A stretch of 5,370 nt of DNA from an uncultured Chloroflexota bacterium (GTDB lineage: Bacteria; Chloroflexota; Anaerolineae; Anaerolineales; Anaerolineaceae), in assembly GCA_902795255.1 (NCBI GenBank), contig CADBKS010000199.1:1-5370 (forward strand), given 5' to 3'. Below, one piece after another: positions 1 through 5,370 of the stretch (position 1 is the first letter of the stretch; every line of letters starts with the position of its first letter). The notes beneath the pieces were generated by a model. It saw nothing but the letters and a program-made list of their open reading frames with translations, made no database searches and was not told where the DNA came from. The position numbers and the translations under genes were made by a program.

Positions 1-14
1 TGCTTTTCCCCATT

Positions 15-172
15 GGAACCATCACCCCCGTGGAGCCCTTTTTTAACGACCAGGCCACAGGCAGCCTGGTTGTTTGTCTGCTCGCCGAGGTATCTTTTGA
101 AGCCACAGCGTTCGTGACGCACAGGCCGGAGCATCAGCTCATGCAGACACGCCCGGGGGTGGTGACGGTTCC
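15..172. repeat. Candidate REPIN-like or MITE-like element with terminal inverted repeats
   Basis: GGAACCATCACCCCCG (15-30) is mirrored by 154-172, whose complement reads GGAACCGTCACCACCCCCG: 15 of 16 positions agree after one 3-base gap. The 158-base span has a 7-bp hairpin inside (ACCAGGC 49-55 with GCCTGGT 64-70). No target-site duplication was seen and no transposase is encoded. It follows the GH42 stop codon and contains no supportable gene. Assignment to a mobile repeat family is inference. Confidence 0.4.
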
Positions 173-209
173 TTCGGCACTGCGTGCCTGCAGAAAACCG
201 TCCCCATTC
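155..209. repeat. REP-like palindrome with GACGGTT/AACCGTC arms
   Basis: GGTGACGGTT (161-170) pairs with AACCGTCCCC (196-205) at 9 of 10 positions, and T160-A206 extends the stem. Inside it lies a perfect apical hairpin GGCAC-TGC-GTGCC (176-188). A further CCGTCCCC copy occurs at 232-239. The arm resembles the GGGGACGGTTC-type palindromes that I recall as frequent in Clostridia genomes. No T-run follows, so it is not a clear terminator for the GH42 gene, although it could protect or end that transcript. Confidence 0.5.
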
Positions 210-259
210 TGCCTGTCTGATTGTTTGCCTGCCGTCCCCCGGTACACCATGCCGTTTTT

Positions 260-2263
260 TTATTCCAGGATCATGATGCCATTGACCGGCAGGGTCACTT
301 CCGGGCCGGTCTCCTTCCCGCTGATCAGGTCCTTCATCCGCCGCGGGAGCGTAAGCCGCTGCTCAGCGCCGCTGTAATTCTGCAGGAAGATAAACTTTTC
401 CCGCGCAGCCGCCGTGACACCTTCCGGCAGGTCCTGATCCAAAGCCCGCGGCAGGTCCAGCCCCGCCGTCACACGGCTGAGGACCGCGTTCACACCTGCC
501 TGATCCGGCTTCGCGGCCAGATACCAGGCAGTCCCTTTTCCGTAAACATTTTTCGTCAGACAGGGGAATCCCCTGTAAAAATCGCTGCCGTAGGTGCCCA
601 CAGGCTCCGCGGAAACATCCCGCGGGATCTCGCAGAGGTCCCGGAGCACAGCCTGCCCGCCGTCCGAAAAGATCAGCGTGTTGGACTGATCCGGATAGAG
701 CGCGTCGATCTCTTCCGCGCGCAGTCCGAGCACGTCCGTCAGACCGTGCGGGGTATCCCCGAGAAATGCCAGGAAATCCGCGTCAAGCTGACCGGAGAAG
801 AAAGTTGTCAGCAGCGTCCCGCCGTCCGAAACAAAGGTCCTCAGCTTCTCCTCGATCCCGTTCCGGAACATGAAAAGCATCGGGGCGATCACCAGTTCAT
901 AGCTGCTGAAATCGGCATCCGCGCTCATATTCTGAAATTCGACCGTAATGCCCTTTTCCCACAGGGCACGGTAAAAGAGCAGGACCGTATCCACATAGCG
1001 CATATTGTCCGGATGGGCGGCCCTCACCTGCTCCAGCGACCACCAGTTTTCATAATCGAAAATGATGCAGACCTTCGCCTTCGGGGCTGCCGAAAGGACC
1101 GGCGTAAGCCGTTCCAGGACACTTCCGACTTCCCGGACATCCCCGAAGACCCGGGTGTCGCTGCGTCCGTCATGGCTGACCACAGCCCCGTGGAAAGCCT
1201 CCCAGCCGCCGCGGCCCTTGCGCCACTGGAACATCAGCACACTCTGGCTCCCGTGCGCCACCGCCTGCATGGAAGACAGCAGGTGCATGCCCGGCTGCTT
1301 CGGCCGGTTGACCGCATGCCAGTTGACCAGCGAAGGAGTGGACTCCATGAGCAGGAACGGCTGATGCTTCAGAGAGCGCATCAGGTCATGCTGCATGGCA
1401 AAAGAAGCCGCCACCGACGCGTCATCCCCGGCGCCCCAGCCCGGATAGTAGTCCCAGGAAACCACATCGACTGCCCCGGCAATCGAAAACAGGTCATAAT
1501 CCAGGAAGCGGTTCATCAGGTTGACGGTCACGGGGATCTCCGGCATAAAGGAGCGCACGGCATCCCGTTCCATTTCAATAAATGAGCGGCACTGTTCGGT
1601 CTCGAAACGTCGCCAGTCCAGCCGCATGGCCTGATTGTGGATCTGGCCGAGCGAAGAAGGCGGCTCGATTTGGGACCAGGCCGTGTACCGTGAACTCCAG
1701 AACCCATTCCACCAGCGCCGGTTCAGTTCTTCGATCGTCCCGTATTTCTTCTGCAGCCACTCGCGAAAAGCCTGCTGGCACTTCGGGCAGCGGCATTCCC
1801 CGCTGAATTCATTGCCCAGATGCCAGAGCAGGATCCCGGGATGGCCGGCATAATGTTCCGCGATGGCGGAATCGATCGCCCGGACCTTTTCCCGGTACAC
1901 AGGTGACGTCAGGCAGTGATTGTGCCGGACCCCGTAATGCTCCTGCTGAAACTGCTCATTCCAGCGCAGGACTTCCGGATATTTTTCCGCGAGCCAGGGC
2001 GGACGGGCTGCAGAAGGCGTTGCCAGGATGATGCCGATGCCTTCGGCGGTCAGCCGGTCGATGATGCGGTCCAGCCAGCCGAATTCATAACGGCCCTCTT
2101 CGGGTTCCAGAAAGGACCAAGAGAAGATCCCGACACTTACGGCATTGACATGCGCGTCTTTCATCAGCCGGATGTCGGCTTCAAGGATCTCCGGATATTC
2201 GAGCCACTGTTCGGGATTGTAGTCCCCGCCGTGAAGGAAACGGACAGCATTGTAATCGGTCAT
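260..2263 (-). CDS. GH42 family beta-galactosidase, complete
   Basis: Glycoside hydrolase family 42 enzyme, expected to remove terminal beta-linked galactose from galactosides by a retaining mechanism. The 667-residue length is normal for the family. The N-terminus carries the typical LHGGDYNPEQW (residues 10-20). The acid/base is probably Glu152 in WHLGNEF (147-153), and the nucleophile Glu307 in LLMESTPSLVNWH (304-316). Cys117, Cys157, Cys159 and Cys162 (CRCPKC region) match the zinc-binding cysteine set known in GH42. By family layout, residues 1 to about 390 form the TIM barrel, about 395-600 the trimerisation domain and the rest a small beta domain. There is no signal peptide, so it should act in the cytoplasm on imported sugars. 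I chose the ATG at 2263 because AGGAGA lies 7 bases upstream and family homology starts there; the in-frame upstream ATG at 2365 would add 34 residues unlike the family and encoded inside a hairpin. It lies downstream of an Opp-type transporter but is separated from it by terminators. Exact substrate is not known. Confidence 0.95.
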   Translation of the reverse strand: MTDYNAVRFLHGGDYNPEQWLEYPEILEADIRLMKDAHVNAVSVGIFSWSFLEPEEGRYEFGWLDRIIDRLTAEGIGIILATPSAARPPWLAEKYPEVLRWNEQFQQEHYGVRHNHCLTSPVYREKVRAIDSAIAEHYAGHPGILLWHLGNEFSGECRCPKCQQAFREWLQKKYGTIEELNRRWWNGFWSSRYTAWSQIEPPSSLGQIHNQAMRLDWRRFETEQCRSFIEMERDAVRSFMPEIPVTVNLMNRFLDYDLFSIAGAVDVVSWDYYPGWGAGDDASVAASFAMQHDLMRSLKHQPFLLMESTPSLVNWHAVNRPKQPGMHLLSSMQAVAHGSQSVLMFQWRKGRGGWEAFHGAVVSHDGRSDTRVFGDVREVGSVLERLTPVLSAAPKAKVCIIFDYENWWSLEQVRAAHPDNMRYVDTVLLFYRALWEKGITVEFQNMSADADFSSYELVIAPMLFMFRNGIEEKLRTFVSDGGTLLTTFFSGQLDADFLAFLGDTPHGLTDVLGLRAEEIDALYPDQSNTLIFSDGGQAVLRDLCEIPRDVSAEPVGTYGSDFYRGFPCLTKNVYGKGTAWYLAAKPDQAGVNAVLSRVTAGLDLPRALDQDLPEGVTAAAREKFIFLQNYSGAEQRLTLPRRMKDLISGKETGPEVTLPVNGIMILE

Positions 2264-2270
2264 TTTTTCT

Positions 2271-2276
2271 TCTCCT
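2271..2276 (-). promoter_or_regulatory. Ribosome binding site of the GH42 gene
   Basis: AGGAGA on the minus strand, followed by a 7-base A-rich spacer and ATG at 2263. It decides the start codon: the longer in-frame option beginning at 2365 has no comparable site. Confidence 0.85.
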
Positions 2277-2290
2277 GTAAAAAATCTGCA

Positions 2291-2321
2291 ATAAGAGCTC
2301 ACTTTATTTTGTCCATGGCAA
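2291..2321 (-). promoter_or_regulatory. Weak sigma-A promoter candidate for the GH42 gene
   Basis: Minus strand TTGCCA (2316-2321, 5 of 6 to the -35 consensus) and TCTTAT (2291-2296, 4 of 6 to the -10 consensus) are separated by 19 bases, longer than the ideal 17. Transcription would start about 20 bases before the ATG, which just accommodates the ribosome binding site. It lies immediately downstream of the first large hairpin. No CcpA (cre) site or obvious operator was seen. It is tentative; the upstream terminators make some local promoter likely. Confidence 0.28.
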
Positions 2322-2335
2322 TCGGAAGTAAGAAA

Positions 2336-2387
2336 CCTGCTCCGTATGGGGTGGGCTGCGCCCACACCCTTTAAGATGCGGAGCAGG
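2336..2387. repeat. Hairpin 1 of intergenic cluster, two-tier palindrome
   Basis: CCTGCTCCGTAT (2336-2347) pairs with ATGCGGAGCAGG (2376-2387) over 12 positions with a single G-T type pair. Nested inside is a second perfect 6-bp hairpin, GTGGGC-TGC-GCCCAC (2351-2365), with partial GG/CC stacking between the two. There is no run of T after it on either strand, so it is not a standard intrinsic terminator. It sits directly upstream of the GH42 promoter candidate. It could be part of a palindromic mobile repeat or a structured RNA. Confidence 0.75.
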
Positions 2388-2399
2388 AGCTGCGCTGCA

Positions 2400-2448
2400 T
2401 GGCGCGGCCCGATTGCTCGTGTGTTTGCACAGGCTGCTTGCCGCGCCA
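2400..2448. repeat. Hairpin 2 of intergenic cluster
   Basis: TGGCGCGGC (2400-2408) and GCCGCGCCA (2440-2448) form a perfect 9-bp, very GC-rich stem. The 31-base interior contains a small TGTG-TTTG-CACA hairpin (2420-2431). It begins 12 bases after hairpin 1 and ends 10 bases before hairpin 3. No T-run follows on either strand. Function unknown. Confidence 0.7.
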
Positions 2449-2454
2449 GTTTCG

Positions 2455-2500
2455 TTTAGCCGGGGGCACGGGCCGGCTAAAGCCGCCCGTTGCCCCCGGC
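2455..2500. repeat. Hairpin 3 of intergenic cluster, very long GC-rich stem with an alternative fold
   Basis: Bases 2459-2472 pair with 2486-2500 (14 pairs, one bulged T at 2490), capped by CGGC-TAAA-GCCG (2474-2485), giving about 18 pairs in 42 bases. A competing perfect 9-bp stem, TTTAGCCGG (2455-2463) with CCGGCTAAA (2473-2481), cannot form at the same time. There is no T-run on either side, so classical termination is unlikely. It is the strongest secondary structure in the window. Confidence 0.8.
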
Positions 2501-2618
2501 ACCCCCGTTATTGTGATTGAGACGACGGTTTTGTTTGTGCATCCTCAGCTCTTAATAAGACTCACCCACATTTAGCGGTGGTTACCTTTTCATCCGGCAT
2601 ACATGTCAGCCGGGAATG

Positions 2619-2655
2619 AAAAAACCGGGCCGCATGGCTCAGTCAGGCGGCCCTG
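2619..2655 (-). terminator. Second intrinsic terminator after the transporter operon
   Basis: On the minus strand a perfect 7-bp stem GGGCCGC/GCGGCCC (2647-2653 with 2627-2633) with a 13-base loop is followed by GG and a six-T run (2619-2624). It lies about 18 bases beyond the first terminator and probably acts as its backup. Part of its loop and 5' arm can instead pair in a competing hairpin (2637-2666). Confidence 0.8.
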
Positions 2656-2670
2656 CCGGGCTGAGCAGTT

Positions 2671-2702
2671 ATAAAAACTGCGGACAATTATATCCGCAGT
2701 TT
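2671..2702 (-). terminator. Intrinsic terminator of the Opp operon
   Basis: AAACTGCGGA (2675-2684) and TCCGCAGTTT (2693-2702) form a perfect 10-bp stem with an 8-base loop. Reading the minus strand, the stem runs into TTTTTAT. It starts about 40 bases after the OppF stop codon, the usual place for the end of an operon. The plus strand side is also T-rich (TTTCATTTTC), so it may work weakly in both directions. Confidence 0.88.
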
Positions 2703-2741
2703 CATTTTCATTCACCTGTTCCGTACATCCCGGAGCGGTCC

Positions 2742-3746
2742 TTATTCCTCCGAATAACTGAAGCCGCGCAGCTTCAGCTCTTCGGCCCGGTGGCAGGCCA
2801 CCAGACGGCCGTCGATCTGTTTAAGCGCGGGCACCTCTTCGGCACAGCGCTGCTGACAGTAACTGCAGCGTTCATGGAAATAGCAGCCGGAAGGTGGATT
2901 GGCAGGGTTCGGGATCTCCCCTTTCAGCTGGATGCGCTCAATCTCGATCTTTGGATCAGCCACCGGCACCGCCGAAAGAAGTGCTTCCGTATACGGGTGG
3001 CGGGGTCTTGCATACATCTGCTCCGTATCGCCGTACTCAGCCATCCGTCCCAGGTACATCACACCGACCTTGTCCGAAATATGTTCCACCACGGAAAGGT
3101 CATGGCTGATGAAGATATACGTCAGGTTCATCTCCCGCTGCAGATCCTTCAGCAGGTTGATGACCTGCGCCTGGACGGAAACATCCAGCGCTGAGACCGC
3201 CTCATCACAGATCACGATCTTCGGGTCCACCACCAGCGCCCGGGCGATGCCGATACGCTGGCGCTGCCCGCCGGAAAAGGCGTGCGGATAGCGTTTGAGG
3301 TAGGTCGTGTTCAGCCCGACCCGTGCGGCCATATCCATCACCTTTTCATTCATCTGCTTATCGGTCAGGATGCCTTTGTAGTTGGCCTTCAGGGGTTCCT
3401 TGATGATGTCCAGGACCGTCATGCGGGGATCCAGGGAAGAATAAGGATCCTGGAAGACCATCTGGATCTCCTTGCGGATCTTTTTCATCTTCTTGTCGTC
3501 AGCCTGAATGAAATCCAGCTCCTCGCCGTCTGCGGTCCGGTACCAGACTTCCCCGGAGGTCGCCTGATAAGCCCGGGCGATGCAGCGTCCCAGGGTCGTC
3601 TTGCCGCAGCCGCTTTCACCGACGATGCCGATCGTCTCGCCGGCCTTCACACTGAAAGAAACATCCGTGACCGCTTTGACCACGATCTTTTTGGAGGTAA
3701 AGGTCTTATAAAGGTTTTTGACTTCAAGAATGTTGTCCTTTTCCAT
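2742..3746 (-). CDS. oppF: Oligopeptide/dipeptide-type ABC transporter ATPase, OppF/DppF family
   Basis: One of the two ATPase subunits that would power an Opp/Dpp importer, on the cytoplasmic face of the membrane. All 334 residues are present, normal for the family. Walker A is GESGCGKTT (43-51), the Q-loop Gln is 99, the signature is FSGGQ (157-161), Walker B ends in Asp181-Glu182, and the switch His is 215. The C-terminal oligopeptide-transporter domain carries Cys288, Cys294, Cys301 and Cys318, in the spacing seen where related ATPases hold a [4Fe-4S] cluster. The start at 3746 lies 3 bases past the OppD stop, with AAGGGGG (3757-3763) inside the end of the upstream gene, which suggests translational coupling. 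Two terminators follow. The symbol is by family and gene order; dipeptides, oligopeptides, nickel or oligosaccharides are all possible cargoes in this family. Confidence 0.93.
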   Translation of the reverse strand: MEKDNILEVKNLYKTFTSKKIVVKAVTDVSFSVKAGETIGIVGESGCGKTTLGRCIARAYQATSGEVWYRTADGEELDFIQADDKKMKKIRKEIQMVFQDPYSSLDPRMTVLDIIKEPLKANYKGILTDKQMNEKVMDMAARVGLNTTYLKRYPHAFSGGQRQRIGIARALVVDPKIVICDEAVSALDVSVQAQVINLLKDLQREMNLTYIFISHDLSVVEHISDKVGVMYLGRMAEYGDTEQMYARPRHPYTEALLSAVPVADPKIEIERIQLKGEIPNPANPPSGCYFHERCSYCQQRCAEEVPALKQIDGRLVACHRAEELKLRGFSYSEE

Positions 3747-3749
3747 GGA

Positions 3750-4805
3750 TTATTTACCCCCTTCCGCGCGGATCATCCTTTCGGCCGCTTCCCGCTGCGC
3801 CTGACAGGCCGGATGTTTGCAGGCAAAACAGGCAACCGAATGCTGCGGCGCGATCTCGACCAGCGAAGGCTCCGCCTTGTCGCAGAGCCCTTCGATGCGG
3901 GCATCGCAGCGGTCATAAAAACCGCAGGCCTTCGGAAGGTTCATCGCCAGCGGGACCGTCCCTTCGATGGAGAAAAGCCGCTCCGTCTTCTTCTGCCCGA
4001 TCTTATGGACCGAACCCATCAGCCCGCGGGTGTACGGGTGCTCCGGGTCCTCATAGATCTTTTCCGTCGTACCGGACTCAACGATCCGCCCGAGGTACAT
4101 CACGTTCACGCGGTCGCACATCTTCGCGACCACACCGAGGTCATGGGTGATGAAGAGGATGCCCATGTTGAAATCCTTCTGCATTTCCTTCATCAGCTCC
4201 AGGATCTGCGCCTGGATCGTCACGTCCAGCGCGGTCGTCGGTTCATCGGCGATCAGGATCTTCGGGTTGCAGACCAGCGCCATGGAGATCATCGCGCGCT
4301 GCAGCATCCCGCCGGAAAATTCGTGCGGATACTGGTTATAGCGTTTTTCGGCGTTGGCGATGCCGACTTTTTTCATCACATCCAGCGTGATCTCCTTCGC
4401 CTTCTTTTTATCCTTTGTGATGTGCAGCAGCGTCGCTTCCGTGATCTGGTTGCCGATCGTATAAAGCGGCGAAAACGCCACCATCGGCTCCTGGAAGATC
4501 ATCGCGATATCTTTGCCGCGGATCGCACGGATCGCTTTCCCGCGCGGATCCAGCGTCAGCAGGTCGATCTCCCCCTTTTCATCGCTGTTGTAAAAGATGT
4601 TCCCGGCGGTTTTGCATTTCCTATCATTGATGGCCAGGATCGCCCGGCAGGTCAGGGATTTACCACAGCCGGATTCACCGACCAGGCCGACCGTTTCACC
4701 CTTATTCATATCAAAATTCACACCGCGGACCGGCGTCAGCAGACCTTCGGACAGCGGGATCGTGATGTTCAGGTCCTTTACCTGCAGAATTTTATTTTCA
4801 TCCAT
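3750..4805 (-). CDS. oppD: Oligopeptide/dipeptide-type ABC transporter ATPase, OppD/DppD family
   Basis: The partner ATPase to the downstream OppF-like protein, expected to form the cytoplasmic ATPase heterodimer of an Opp/Dpp importer. It is complete at 351 residues. Walker A is GESGCGKSL (43-51), Q-loop Gln105, signature FSGGM (163-167), Walker B Asp187-Glu188 within [11 protein letters not shown], and switch His221. The SGGM rather than SGGQ signature and the position before the OppF-like gene support OppD over OppF. Cys294, Cys300, Cys308 and Cys326 fit the family's C-terminal iron-sulphur pattern; two further cysteines (329, 334) lie in a charged tail. The ATG at 4805 has AAGGAGG (4816-4822) 10 bases upstream, overlapping the stop codon of the permease gene. 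Symbol is by family and order; the transported substrate cannot be read from the ATPase. Confidence 0.93.
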   Translation of the reverse strand: MDENKILQVKDLNITIPLSEGLLTPVRGVNFDMNKGETVGLVGESGCGKSLTCRAILAINDRKCKTAGNIFYNSDEKGEIDLLTLDPRGKAIRAIRGKDIAMIFQEPMVAFSPLYTIGNQITEATLLHITKDKKKAKEITLDVMKKVGIANAEKRYNQYPHEFSGGMLQRAMISMALVCNPKILIADEPTTALDVTIQAQILELMKEMQKDFNMGILFITHDLGVVAKMCDRVNVMYLGRIVESGTTEKIYEDPEHPYTRGLMGSVHKIGQKKTERLFSIEGTVPLAMNLPKACGFYDRCDARIEGLCDKAEPSLVEIAPQHSVACFACKHPACQAQREAAERMIRAEGGK

Positions 4806-4815
4806 GATCGTTCCG

Positions 4816-4822
4816 CCTCCTT
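4816..4822 (-). promoter_or_regulatory. Ribosome binding site of oppD overlapping the oppC stop codon
   Basis: AAGGAGG on the minus strand shares bases with the TAA stop of the permease gene (4821-4823) and lies 10 bases before the oppD ATG. The overlap indicates coupled translation within one operon. Confidence 0.8.
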
Positions 4823-5370
4823 ATTTGTATGGATCCGCCGCGTCGCGCAGCCCGTCGCCGAAAAAGTTGAAAGCCAGAACCGTGATCGTCACAAAGATGA
4901 TCGGGACCAGCTTGTTCGGATGGGCGACAATATTGGTGACCGTGCTGGTCTCCTGAAGCATCACGCCCCAAGAAGTGGCCGGCGGTTTGATCCCGAGGCC
5001 CAGGTAAGACATGGAGGTCTCACCGATAATGGAGGAGGGAATGCTCCGCGTCACGGAGACGATCAGGTAACTCAGGAAGCCCGGGACCATATGCGTCCAG
5101 ATGATGTTCCAGGTGGAAACACCGGAGAGCCGGGCAGCCATCACGTAGTCTTCATTCTTCAGGGAGAGGAACTTGCCGCGCACCGTACGCGCCATGCCGG
5201 TCCAGTTGATAAAGGACAGGATGATCGTCATATAAAAATAGATCTTGACTGTCGAGATTCCCGCCGGGATCGCTGCAGAAAGCGCCAGCCAGAGCGGGAT
5301 CTGCGGAATTGCGCTGATCACTTCAATAAAGCGCTGGATGATGAAGTCAATTGTTCCTCCAAAATAGCCG
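4821..5370 (-). CDS. oppC: Opp/Dpp-type ABC transporter permease, OppC/DppC family, 3' part only
   Basis: C-terminal 182 residues of an inner-membrane permease that forms half of the transport channel; the 5' part lies beyond the right edge. The frame is open to the edge and visible sequence begins GYFGGTIDFIIQRFIEVI, the usual OppC-type passage, so the GTG at 5321 is internal and not a start. The cytoplasmic EAA loop that docks on the ATPase is YVMAARLSGVSTWNIIWTHM (visible residues 75-94), followed by VP. Hydrophobic segments are at about 17-35, 42-60, 86-107 and 154-170. GETSMSYLGLGIKPPATSWG (116-135) is a family hallmark. Full-length relatives are near 300 residues, so roughly 120 are missing. 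OppC is preferred over OppB by this C-terminal motif and by its place before oppD. Confidence 0.92.
   Translation of the reverse strand, partial: GYFGGTIDFIIQRFIEVISAIPQIPLWLALSAAIPAGISTVKIYFYMTIILSFINWTGMARTVRGKFLSLKNEDYVMAARLSGVSTWNIIWTHMVPGFLSYLIVSVTRSIPSSIIGETSMSYLGLGIKPPATSWGVMLQETSTVTNIVAHPNKLVPIIFVTITVLAFNFFGDGLRDAADPYK

Noticed and set aside
49..80. Hairpin ACCAGGC/GCCTGGT followed by TGTTTGTCTG as a plus-strand terminator
   Set aside because: The 7-bp stem is followed by an interrupted T stretch, and no plus-strand gene leads into it.
1..250. Minus-strand open frames after the GH42 gene: 38 codons from an ATG at 250, and a frame with an ATG at 134 running off the left edge
   Set aside because: Neither has a convincing ribosome binding site nor a recognisable domain, and both overlap the inverted-repeat cluster. 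A gene start near 1-25 cannot be judged with the edge so close.
221..1585. Long plus-strand open frame of 454 residues opposite the GH42 gene
   Set aside because: It is antisense to a gene with clear catalytic and zinc motifs; its product is rich in Arg, His and Pro as expected of a shadow frame in GC-rich DNA, with no recognisable domain.
2264..2365. 34-residue N-terminal extension of the GH42 protein from an ATG at 2365
   Set aside because: No ribosome binding site, no family similarity, and the extension runs through hairpin 1; the ATG at 2263 has a proper AGGAGA.
2455..2510. Integron attC-like site because of the palindromic TTTAGCC and GGCTAAA
   Set aside because: The core sites do not match the attC consensus (GTTRRRY / RYYYAAC) in the right places, and there is no integrase or cassette array.
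2521..2560. Possible hammerhead-like core (CTGAGGA and GAAAC on the minus strand)
   Set aside because: The two core pieces are too far apart and the needed helices do not form around them.
2616..3194. Plus-strand open frame of 192 residues across the terminators and oppF
   Set aside because: It begins inside the terminator region and runs antisense to oppF with no domain; a shadow frame.

Overview
This window reads as accessory-metabolism DNA from a Gram-positive anaerobe, most likely a moderately GC-rich Clostridia member (Bacillota). That placement is an inference from strong AGGAGG-type ribosome binding sites, intrinsic terminators with T-runs, tight gene packing, and the style of the Opp/Dpp ATPases and GH42 enzyme. 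No phylogenetic marker is present.

All convincing genes lie on the minus strand, so transcription runs from the right edge to the left. First comes the 3' part of an oligopeptide/oligosaccharide-type ABC permease (OppC/DppC family, cut by the right edge). It is followed by two complete ATPases, OppD-like and OppF-like, with very short gaps and ribosome binding sites lying in or on the end of the previous gene. This is the distal half of a standard five-gene transporter operon; the solute-binding protein and first permease are not visible. Two tandem intrinsic terminators follow the OppF gene (2671-2702 and 2619-2655).

A 478-base gap (2264-2741) separates the transporter from a complete 667-residue GH42 beta-galactosidase (260-2263). 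Besides the terminators, the gap holds a striking row of three GC-rich hairpins (2336-2387, 2400-2448, 2459-2500) that lack T-runs and are not explained by the flanking genes. A weak promoter candidate and a clear ribosome binding site sit just before the GH42 gene. Together the genes suggest import of small oligomers by the ABC system and intracellular release of galactose by the GH42 enzyme, but the link is only by position, and the terminators argue for separate transcription.

The left 259 bases hold no supportable gene. They contain a cluster of inverted GACGGTT/AACCGTC motifs that resembles a REP/REPIN-like or MITE-like palindromic element. The two intergenic regions are the most interesting parts of the window; the coding genes are ordinary members of known families.
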